Shown here one piece after another: positions 9,324 to 16,420 of a stretch of 16,420 nucleotides of DNA (position 1 is its first letter; every line of letters starts with the position of its first letter). Below the pieces are notes generated by a model. It was not told the DNA's origin. It saw only the letters and a list, made by a program, of their open reading frames with translations, and searched no databases. Source of the stretch: Lunasporangiospora selenospora (taxonomy: Eukaryota > Mortierellomycota > Mortierellomycetes > Mortierellales > Mortierellaceae). The position numbers were made by a program, and so were the translations under genes. The stretch spans positions 1 to 16,420 of the forward strand of contig JAABOA010000163.1 in assembly GCA_015680635.1 (NCBI GenBank), in the 5' to 3' direction.

Positions 9324-10499
9324 ATGGGAAGTTCAGCATCAAAAGCCGGGAATGCTTCCTCAAGTGGAGCCAAGGCAGCTCAGCGGCATTTCCCGTCTGC
9401 GGCAGGTCTAATGAATGAAAAGGCCAAGGATGCCTCCGCTGCGGCTGCTACAGCTGCTGCAGCTGCCGTCCGAGCTAGAGCGGCCACCACAGGCGCCACC
9501 ACGGCCAACACTACGCCATCCTCGCCAAAGCAAGACTACCTTGCAAAACAGCAGCAACTTGAGGAAGAGTTGCAGAAACTGGACGAAAAGCTCAAGGACT
9601 CGGATAAGCGAGGTATTACCTTTTGTTACTGATATTAGTTACCTGGCCGTCCTTTGATGAGACTCTTCTTTTGAGAAACCATGCTGACTAAAAGTGAGCG
9701 GATTGGGGAATGACCCTGCAATTTACTATCTTTGTAATCAGCGGGCGAGTCTCGACCAGTAGAGGATACACCCTCAGCAGCACAGCTTCAGTTTTTCGGA
9801 AACCTCAACACGATCGGCCAAGTCAATGTTCCGAACCCAGATCAGATCAAACACCACGAAGTATTTACTTTTTTCTCGACGCGCTACTCTTGTAATAACG
9901 ACTTGTTGTTTTACAAGCAGGCTACTAACGGTCCTTCGTCTGGGATCTTTCTTTTTCTTTTTTTGAAGGCGGAGGAAATTCTTCGGAAAAAGATGCCAAC
10001 CAAGTCCTTGGGTGGCCCAGCCTTTACTCAGTCGACACCTATTATCTCCTCCTCCGCCTCGACAGGATCTGCATCTTCAGAGACAAAGGCGGCTACAGGA
10101 TCTAGCGCCTCTAGGCAATCTAATGAAGTACCACCTTTCACACCGCTTGTCCTAATGCAGATTCTCCAACTCCGGAATCGGGATCCTTCCATCTGGACTG
10201 AAGCCCGACTGAGCGAAGAGTTTGGAATGGCCCGAAAGGACATTATGGCGCTGACCAAGTATATCAACACGTACACGATCGTCCCCGGAAAGGACGCCAA
10301 GGGAAGAGAATCGGGCGTCTGGTGTGAGGACATTCGAAAGGTGGAAACTCTTGAAAAGCCAAGCTCCGTGACAGACGCCGAGGCTGCAGCGGCTGAAGCT
10401 AGTGGTGGTAATGCAGCTGCGTCTAGATCATCCTCAATGGCAAAGACGGCAGTACCATCATCCAATTCAAAGGAAGCAAAGAAATCAAAGACGGCATGA
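9324..10499 (+). CDS. Probable NDUFAF4-like protein with an N-myristoylation-type start
   Basis: Exons 9324-9612, 9742-9860 and 9969-10499 join in frame to 312 residues. The N-terminus MGSSASK fits an N-myristoylation signal (Gly2, Ser6). It is followed by a basic HFP-containing stretch, an Ala/Thr-rich linker (about 35-70) and a charged helix (QLEEELQKLDEKLKDSDKR). Exon 2 encodes QFFGNLNTIGQVNVPNPDQ. Exon 3 contains a compact helical domain with IWTEARLSEEFGMARKDIM and a following KYI, resembling the WTAEKIMQEYQLEQKDV region of human NDUFAF4, a mitochondrial complex I assembly factor that is also N-myristoylated. I therefore infer a related mitochondrial assembly role. The resemblance is short and judged from memory. 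The tail is Ser/Ala/Lys-rich and probably disordered. Intron 2 carries the branch motif GCTACTAAC at about 9920-9928. Upstream Mets are discussed in the findings. Confidence 0.6.
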
Positions 10500-10601
10500 T
10501 CACCAGCATAAAAAAGATTCGAGAAGGGGAGAGGAGGGGAGTGACTCTTGGAAAAGAGGACAACAGGAAAGAGAGATCCCCTCTCTTTGGTTAGGTGCGG
10601 G

Positions 10602-10607
10602 AATAAA
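10602..10607 (+). terminator. Polyadenylation signal candidate AATAAA
   Basis: AATAAA lies about 103 bases after the stop codon of the NDUFAF4-like gene, in the 286 bp between two convergent genes. It is the only canonical hexamer I noticed there. Confidence 0.4.
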
Positions 10608-10719
10608 CTCCCATTTGTACAACAAATATATCTGACATCATTTCTGAAGTTCATTGTTTTATGTCCAAAGTTGGGTTTACATGGGATTTCATGGACTCCT
10701 ATGGTCAATCAGGGTGCAC

Positions 10720-10756
10720 ACATTCATTCATTCATCCATCCTCCTCCTCCTCCTCA
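10720..10756. repeat. Short microsatellites in the convergent 3' region
   Basis: CATT repeated about three times, then CCAT twice and CTC about five times, run on consecutively just downstream (minus strand) of the stop of the 1015-residue gene. This is simple-sequence DNA of the kind common in untranslated regions. Confidence 0.5.
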
Positions 10757-10785
10757 CCGATGGTTCCATAGAGAAAGACTGGCTC

Positions 10786-13700
10786 TCAAATTTGAATAGA
10801 ACTTCGTGAAGAAGGATTGATCAAGGCTTGAGCAAACTCAAGAGCAAACTCTCCAGTAACCGTCTGAATATGATCCGAAGGACCCTGGGCAGCTACGGTC
10901 CCACTAGGGACTGGATCTTCCAACACCGAAGTAGCAGAAAGCACAGTCTCGACTATTGACTGTCCAAGTGTCGAGTTTGGATCCTGTTCATGGCCAAGGT
11001 TGGGCAGCGAATGAGTATGAGACAGGATTGGGATTGGCATATCTTGGATTTGCTGTTGAAGTTGTTCACGGGCGGGAGATAATAGATGCATTGGATCCTG
11101 TTCCTGGACAGAGACTGGAGAGGTCACAAGGGACTCCTCAGAGATTTGTGTCCTTCGATCCAGCATCTCTCGGAAGGTGCGTGTGATCTGTTCGACTAAT
11201 AACTGATTGTAGTCGGCAGCTGCAAGAGGAGTTGACGATAAAGTCGGATGAAGTGCCATGGGTGATGAGGTGGCCATGTCCATCGTGTTGGGTGGCAGCA
11301 CCCCTACCCCTGTCATAGACTGGATTGGATCCATGGTGGTTGAAGGTTGGGGATGGATTGGCAAGAAGTGGTCTGAACCAGGCAATTGCCCCGCTTGCTG
11401 AAACTCGTAAAACAAGTCTGAATTTTCGGTGGTTGGTTGGTCTAACTGCAATGTGTTGGGTGCTGGATTGACCAAAGATAGTGCTTGATTGGATGAGAGT
11501 CCCAATCCAGAGCTCGGTTGGTATGAGAGCCCCATAGCATCTGGTTGCATGGCAAGTAACTGTTGTTGAATCTGTTGCTGCTGTATAGCTTGTTGACTCT
11601 GAAGCTGGAGCTGCAAGATAGAGGAGTAGAGATCTGTTGTGCTGGATTGTTGGTTTGACCAGAAAGAGTCCCAATCTTGGGAAGTCGTCAATGTGTTTGT
11701 TATATCTGTCGTACTGGAGGGAGCCAAACGATCAACGCTATTCTCACCACAACTGTCATTGCTGTCACAATAAGAATCAGAAGTCACCTGTCGAGGTGAC
11801 TGGGCTGCCGTCAGGGCACATTCAGACACATCTGCGTCCGCCGTGATTGGGCCTAGTGGCGATGGAGGAGGAGTCCAGACAGACATTGTCTTTGGAGAAA
11901 CCTTCAGCTCGTCGAATCCCTTGGACACGTCCAAAAAGTTATACCTCATCAATGATCCCGAGTCGACCAATTCCTTTCGCCTCCTTTCTCCGGATTGAAG
12001 AATCATTTCAAACATGTTCAAATCTTCAAGGATCAAGTCTTGATCGATACCATCTTCTTCAATGGAGGCAACCGGGGCGATTTCGTACCAATAGCGGGAG
12101 GAAACCCATTCTTGCCAAGGAGGAAGAAAACTGCGGTATCGCGCCCAGACTTTTTGAAGCTGGGAGAGTGTTCCAGAGTATGCTAGGCGGTCAAAGGTAC
12201 TATCCAAAGACTTGGAAGACAGGTTTGTCATTGACGATGCCGAGTCATCCGATTGGTCATCCGACTGGTCGTCCGACCGGGATTGCTGTTGTTGAGAGTC
12301 AGAGTCGACGATATCGGCTTGGGTCCTTCGCTCATCAAAGAGCATGACCAACATCCAGGTGAGTCGAAATCGCATCCCATCGTCCATGGTTAAGATGGAT
12401 ACCATCGTCGCCCACTCCTCGGACCCTGGTCTGGGAGTGTCCCCTATTGTTAACCATTCAAATGTTGCTGGCATATCTAATCGACCCAAGAGTTTTATCA
12501 ACGACATTAATGAAAAAGAGATAAAGGCAGAAGGGGGGGAAAGGAGTGATTGCTCAACAGTAACATCGAATAATCAGAGATAATGTGGCACTACCTTGCA
12601 TCTGCTGGATAAGACCGACCCTGAACTGAAGGTACATGTTCAATATATTCAGTTCAGCCGTGGTTGCAAACGCCAAGAATCCAATCAAGTCTCGGAGAGG
12701 AATATGGAGCCAGAATGCGACCTGATCGGTTCGAAGTACTGTCGCCTCTGGTGTACAACCTTCAGGGCGGCCATCCGCTGGCTGTTGAACGGTAATAGTC
12801 CAAATATCAAGGACATTAAGGTCGTAAGTGGACTGACGGCTCATAAAAGTGGCCGTGCTATCATGTCGTGGCATTGAATACAGGACAAAGGAAAGTGGCG
12901 TCAGGTTATAGGGGTCCATCTCCACGAAACGGTCAATGTGGTCCTGGATCAGTATTTGAAGCCACTCTGCCCTCGACTAAGGGTATGAATGCGAGATTCA
13001 CAAAAAAAACAAAGAGAGAGAATACAAGTATTAAAGAGTTGCTCAAGGAAGACAAGATCAAACCTTTGACAGTGTTAAACAAATCACTTTACCTGCGTAG
13101 AAGACATGGAGTATGGACTGGTAGATCGCTCAGGAGTAGCTGGATGCGAAGAGTCCTCATTGTCATAGTTTGTATGCCCATATTCAGGCTCGGAGGGCAC
13201 TGATGACTGGGCATATTCAGACTCTTCCGGGTCCATCAAATCCTCAAAGTGAATGGTCTCTAGTCCTGCCAAGGCAATTCCCTCAAGGTTCTTGTCATTT
13301 TGGCCAGCTTCATGTATACTGCGTTCACTGGTGTTCACCTGATCCTTTGGGATGCTTTGATTGCCATGATCATGTTGATCGCTCAGTATACCCGAGTCCC
13401 CTTGATGTCCTACATTCTCCATACCCATCTCTGCTAAGTCTGGCAGTCGGACTTGACTCTTGCTTGGGACTCGACAAAAGTTTTTCTTTCGGTGTCGCTT
13501 AGTATTTGCCCTTTCATTCCTCCCGTTATCCAGGTTCGGGTCAGAGTTAAAGTCCAGAGAGAGTGGGCGGAGACGCTTGACCCCAGTAGAGATTTCGTGC
13601 TCAAGATTGGCCTTCATGCCATTATCACTGAGCTGAGGTCTGTACAAAGCATCCTGCTCGACTTGAGTTCCATCCTCGCTAATGTCGGTCATAGGATCTC

Positions 13701-14067
13701 TCGTATTATTATTATCTTTCTGGACGGATGGTTGGTTGCCAGCGGTATTAGTAGTCTCGGATCTAACGTATGATTCAGCCTCTTCAAGTAGATCTTGGCC
13801 GTTTAGGTGCATGGCAGCCGTTCGCTTTGGAGATGTAGTGCTGGGAGTGCGTGATGGAGAGAGCTGAGTAGAGGGACATGGACGAGCTCGAGATGCTCGA
13901 GCCTTGGATGATCCTGAAAGCTGAATATGACGCTTCTCCGACGAAGAGCCACCAATTTTGTGAGAAGTGATAATAGTTTTTTTCTCCAACTCGGCGGTCT
14001 CTTCGGCGGCTAAAACTCTTGCACGGATCCTTTCAGAAAAACGGATTGGTGACTTTAGGTCATCCAT
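10786..14067 (-). CDS. Unrecognised 1015-residue protein, probably nuclear, Gln-rich C-terminal half
   Basis: Three exons, 14067-13093, 12976-12595 and 12476-10786, join in phases 0 and 1 across introns of 116 and 118 bp. I do not recognise the family. Residues 1-325 are polar and disordered-looking: SPIRFSERIRARVL near the start, a Ser/Arg/Pro-rich tract, a basic cluster TKRHRKK at about 189-195 that could be a nuclear localisation signal, and an acidic Ser-rich end. Residues 326 to about 660 look folded, with hydrophobic, Trp-containing helices (AEWLQILIQDHIDRFVEMD; DQVAFWLHIPLRDLIGFLAF; LQKVWARYRSFLPPWQEWV). They are interrupted by the DDQS repeat at about 516-526. The C-terminal third is rich in Gln, Ser, Pro and Leu, with a Gln tract at about 735-760. 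A nuclear or transcription-related role is inferred from composition only. It converges with the NDUFAF4-like gene. The long uninterrupted frames and three good splice junctions support a real gene. Confidence 0.8.
12245..12280 (-). repeat. Three tandem 12-bp units encoding DDQS
   Basis: On the plus strand the units are TCATCCGATTGG, TCATCCGACTGG and TCGTCCGACCGG. They lie inside exon 3 of the 1015-residue gene and encode an Asp-Asp-Gln-Ser repeat in an acidic loop (about residues 516-526). The units differ mainly at third codon positions. Confidence 0.7.
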
Positions 14068-14230
14068 AATGGACTAGAGTTTCAAGCTGTGTAAAAACGG
14101 TTATGGGTCGGAAGTTGGGTATAAGTCGAGAGAGAAGGGTTGACAGTGAAAAGTAAGAAAGAGAGAGAGAGAGAAAGGATAGGGGAGATTGTGTTTGGAA
14201 ATGGGACCTGGCTTTTTAAGAGGCAACTTG
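14068..14230 (-). promoter_or_regulatory. Leader and promoter candidate of the 1015-residue gene
   Basis: Read on the minus strand, the region upstream of the ATG at 14067 holds a CT-repeat tract (GA repeats at about 14158-14176 on the plus strand) and, further up, TTAAAAAG (about 14221-14213). The latter could act as a weak TATA box giving a leader of about 120 nt. This matches the pyrimidine-rich leaders elsewhere in the window. Confidence 0.35.
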
Positions 14231-14692
14231 AAGGGTTCTCGCCTCCATGAAGCAGTCTTTTCTGATAACCCCATTATCTATTTCAAGACTTTATCAATGT
14301 CCGACCGATTTACAGCGTAGCGTCCAAAGGAATGAGGAGGTCTTCGTGTAGATCTCTCCTTTCCTCTATTCCCGACGGACTTTCAAAAAAGGATATTTGA
14401 ACGCGTTTTGTCAACAAGGAGCCCCTTTGTAAATAAAAGCACAGCCAGCCTTTTATCTCAGACGCTCTGGTCGCGTCCTTTGATCCTATACACAGATCGA
14501 AAAGACACGCACGTTTTATTACTTTTATTTTAACGGTGGCATCTACCACACTACCAAATATGCTAACTGAAGCACTTGTGTACCTGTGTGCCCAGAGTTC
14601 AAATAAGAGGATGACAATGTTGGACAAAATCGGCCACTGCAGAGCGATCCATTAAACAAAGGGGCCTGCGCAAAGGCTTGATCAAGGCAGAC

Positions 14693-14703
14693 CCCTAACC
14701 CTA
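14693..14703. other. Telobox-like motif CCCTAACCCTA
   Basis: This is almost two units of the TTAGGG telomere repeat (read on the minus strand) in an isolated interstitial position. In fungi and plants such motifs occur in promoters and bind Myb-type telobox factors. A single copy of 11 bases could also arise by chance. Confidence 0.3.
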
Positions 14704-14774
14704 GTAGACGCGTTTTTCTTCTATCTATTTTTTTTCTTTTTGGATACATGTCAGCATCGAAAAGCTCAGTTCCT

Positions 14775-14799
14775 CCCCAGGTCATTCAGTGACCCGGGG
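14775..14799. repeat. Inverted repeat, 10-bp arms with a 5-base loop
   Basis: The left arm CCCCAGGTCA and right arm TGACCCGGGG pair at 9 of 10 positions around the loop TTCAG. An inverted GGTCACTG lies nearby at 14833-14840 and matches CAGTGACC in the right half. It could be a dyad protein-binding site or an RNA hairpin if transcribed. Confidence 0.45.
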
Positions 14800-15113
14800 A
14801 CAGTACGGATTGGCTAAACCAAGCGCGTTCTCGGTCACTGGCCCACAGCAACATGAAAAATAGGAGGAGAGGGAGAGAGAAAGCTGCGGAGTATTACTCA
14901 TGGTCTCGCATCCGGATCCTCGATCTCATGCTATCTTTTTTTAGGAGTCTCCGTGTTTCGACACGGGGCATCCTTTCTCTAGACACGACAGGGTAAGCGA
15001 CCGGATCTGACTTTGAGCGAGAACACCTTACCCATGAACAAACCAAAGACCCCTTTAATACCACATCTATTCCTGTTACTCGACTTTTTCGACTCATTTT
15101 CGCTCGTTAGGCC

Positions 15114-15296
15114 ATGAGTGACGGGTTCATGGAAGAAAGAAGCAAGAGTGAGGAGGGAAGGAAGTTTAGAAAATGGTTTCTGAGTAAAACAGGAAGGACT
15201 GCGGACAATGCCAATGGGAGCATACCTTGGACATGGATTTCAGAGAAGAATAGAAAGAAGAAGAAAAAAGATAAGAGTGAATTTAACAAGGCGTAG
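15114..15296 (+). CDS. Possible small basic protein of 60 residues, or first exon
   Basis: The ATG at 15114 follows a C/T-rich segment that resembles a leader. The 60 codons give a very charged protein: MSDGFMEERSKSEE, then RKFRKWFLSKTGRT, and a Lys-rich tail (NRKKKKKDK) ending at TAG. There is no signal peptide, membrane segment or known domain. It may be a real small gene, the N-terminal exon of a larger one whose splice site I did not find, or a chance ORF in purine-rich DNA. Confidence 0.25.
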   Translation: MSDGFMEERSKSEEGRKFRKWFLSKTGRTADNANGSIPWTWISEKNRKKKKKDKSEFNKA

Positions 15297-15999
15297 CTCA
15301 TGCAGCCTAGATTATAAGAGAAGCGTTCTACGCCCCTCTGGTCTCAATGGGCAAGACAGCACAGGTCTTTTTTTTTGCTTGACCCTACACTACTGCGAGT
15401 ACAAGATCAGGCTAGATGACGATATGCGTAGAGTTTTCCGAAATCCGAAATAACGGCAGCAAAGCAAACGGTTCCCATGCTTCGATACAAAACATCCTGC
15501 TGTGGGAGAGGGGACACTGACATTTCAGACAGGGACAGGCGCGTCCTACGCAACGGGAACATGACGCACGGATGCAAAATGTCATGCTCCCATGCAGCCA
15601 AAAAAAACAAAAAGAATTTGTTGCCAGACCACAAAGCAGTCCGCACTGCCGCGGTATATCCCAATTGCATCTTGTAAAGGCGCTTGCTTGTCTTTCGTGC
15701 ATGGTCTGCTGTCCTGCTGACACCACTCTTTTGTTCAGCATCTCTCCCGGATGATCTGTGTGCTTGCAGCTCCAAGGACTGAATACCCTCCCCCCCAGTC
15801 ACTTTTGGATCCCAAATGTCACAAGTAGAATACAAATCAATTGTCAGTGTACCACACACGAAAGGGTTTATCGCGCGGATGCTTCTTTTTGCCCAGCATC
15901 TTCGCCCATCCAAGAGGGAATGTCTGTGTGTCATGCGTTTTAGTACATGCAACTATGAAAATCCGAGTGTCCTACTCCCCCATCCTCGATACCCTCAAC
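15297..15999. other. Intergenic, no supported gene
   Basis: The region holds scattered short ORFs on both strands and one minus-strand frame of 181 codons (15952-15407) with unconvincing composition. There are no recognised domains, RNA genes or repeats apart from an inverted repeat at 15290-15334. Confidence 0.45.
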
Positions 16000-16007
16000 T
16001 ATAAGAG
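16000..16007 (+). promoter_or_regulatory. TATA-like box TATAAGAG upstream of the right-edge ORF
   Basis: TATAAGAG lies 106 bases before the ATG at 16113. A start site about 30 bp downstream would exclude the ATG at 16016 and make 16113 the first usable ATG. Confidence 0.4.
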
Positions 16008-16112
16008 GGCGGTGGATGGAACACATCTTTGAGACTTTGTCGAATCTTAGCCGAATTAAAACCAGACAACACCAACAACGTATCCATCCGAGAGTCCTGC
16101 CAATCACTTTCA

Positions 16113-16420
16113 ATGAACAATCCATCATCCAAGAACCAAACAGGCCTGACCGGGATCGAAGGCTTATTTGTTGGTACGACTGTCGTAGGACCGAGTGCTT
16201 TAATTCTCCAAAGTCCATCAGTGGAGAATGCGGCCCGGTCTGGTAGTCTTATCACAGAAGCCGTAGTCGACAATTACAACAATGGCAATCGCAGCACCAT
16301 CGGGTACGAGGTCTCGGATGTCAATGTAAAAATGGAGAGTGATAGCCACAACGACGGCAATGGCAGCACCATAGGGTACGAGGTCTTGGGTGGCAATATA
16401 AAGATGGAGAGTGCTCAAGA
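16113..16420 (+). CDS. Unrecognised protein with tandem 24-residue repeats, 3' truncated by the window
   Basis: The frame is open from ATG 16113 to the window end (102 codons and two bases), without a stop. It starts MNNPSSKNQTGLTG, continues with a Val/Ile/Leu-rich segment (about 18-32) and ends in two tandem units at residues 56-79 and 80-102. They share N-x-G-N-x-STIGYEV, then N-V/I-KMES. Fifteen of 23 compared positions are identical, and several base differences between the units are synonymous, which favours a real protein repeat. The repeats alternate polar and hydrophobic residues between Asn/Gly-rich turns, suggesting short beta strands. The family is unknown to me. An upstream extension of the same frame to 16005 has no ATG. 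A minus-strand ORF over the repeat is taken as a shadow. Confidence 0.5.
   Translation, partial: MNNPSSKNQTGLTGIEGLFVGTTVVGPSALILQSPSVENAARSGSLITEAVVDNYNNGNRSTIGYEVSDVNVKMESDSHNDGNGSTIGYEVLGGNIKMESAQ
16278..16420 (+). repeat. Tandem 72-bp repeat, two units, possibly continuing past the window
   Basis: GGCAATCGCAGCACCATCGG at 16284 and GGCAATGGCAGCACCATAGG at 16356 are 72 bases (24 codons) apart, and the downstream parts of each unit also match. The last unit reaches the window end, so the copy number is unknown. Confidence 0.75.

Larger units (their letters stand above)
14231..15113. other. Gene-poor stretch with a hairpin and a telomere-like motif
   Basis: No ORF here has convincing composition or splice continuity. 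Two structures stand out: CCCTAACCCTA at 14693-14703 and a near-perfect inverted repeat at 14775-14799. The final 60 bases before 15114 are C/T-rich, like the leaders of other genes here. Confidence 0.45.

Noticed and set aside
15290-15334. Possible tRNA from the GGCGTAG/CTACGCC pairing
   Set aside because: The span is only 45 bases and lacks D, anticodon and T arms, so it is reported only as an inverted repeat.
15407-15952. Minus-strand frame of 181 codons
   Set aside because: Mixed Cys/His/Arg-rich composition without domains, no leader-like or splice signals, and overlapping open frames on the same strand. It looks like chance openness.
16016-16246. Plus-strand ORF starting at ATG 16016
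   Set aside because: Its ATG is only 9 bases past the TATA-like box, upstream of any expected start site, and its Arg/Pro/Gln-rich composition is poor. The frame from 16113 carries the repeats.
16218-16418. Minus-strand ORF over the terminal repeat
   Set aside because: The plus strand has a TATA-like box, a suitable ATG and a longer open frame. The minus ORF follows from repeat periodicity being a multiple of three.
1-16420. CRISPR arrays, insertion sequences or a prokaryotic operon
   Set aside because: No spaced direct repeats of array type, transposase or terminal repeats were seen. Spliced genes show eukaryotic DNA.

Overview
The window reads as nuclear DNA of a filamentous fungus. Its genes carry many short GT-AG introns (about 105-177 bp) with CTAAT or CTAAC branch-point motifs, pyrimidine-rich 5' leaders and TATA-like boxes. 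I infer an early-diverging lineage such as Mortierellomycotina from this style and from general familiarity; no marker in the window proves it.

Layout, left to right: (1) 29-343, minus strand, a possible first exon of a Ser/Pro/Thr-rich protein that leaves the window. (2) 344-1448, an intergenic and promoter region with a repeated GCATCGCC octamer and a TATA box. (3) 1449-3215, plus, a MAP kinase kinase of the Ste7/Mkk type in six recognisable exons. About 50 residues, including the HR of the catalytic HRD, are absent from the DNA. (4) 3446-4223, minus, a two-exon Maf-family nucleotide pyrophosphatase, convergent with the kinase. (5) 4224-4881, a divergent promoter region. (6) 4882-9095, plus, a complete P5A-type transport ATPase (Spf1/ATP13A1) of 1192 residues; its ATG start codon appears to be split by an intron. 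(7) 9324-10499, plus, a three-exon protein starting MGSSASK, with a C-terminal helical domain resembling the complex I assembly factor NDUFAF4. (8) 10786-14067, minus, a three-exon, 1015-residue protein that I do not recognise, convergent with gene 7. (9) 14068-16112, a gene-poor 2 kb stretch with one possible 60-residue basic ORF, a hairpin and a telomere-like motif. (10) 16113-16420, plus, the start of an ORF that runs off the window and contains two tandem 24-residue repeats.

The genes do not form a pathway. They are ordinary housekeeping and signalling genes (MAPK signalling, nucleotide pool sanitation, ER membrane protein quality control, probable complex I assembly) beside two uncharacterised proteins. 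The points most worth checking are the missing kinase catalytic segment, the split start codon, the repeat-bearing ORF at the right edge and the unrecognised 1015-residue protein.

All exon boundaries were read by eye from splice signals, phase continuity and family resemblance recalled from memory. No alignment or database search was run.
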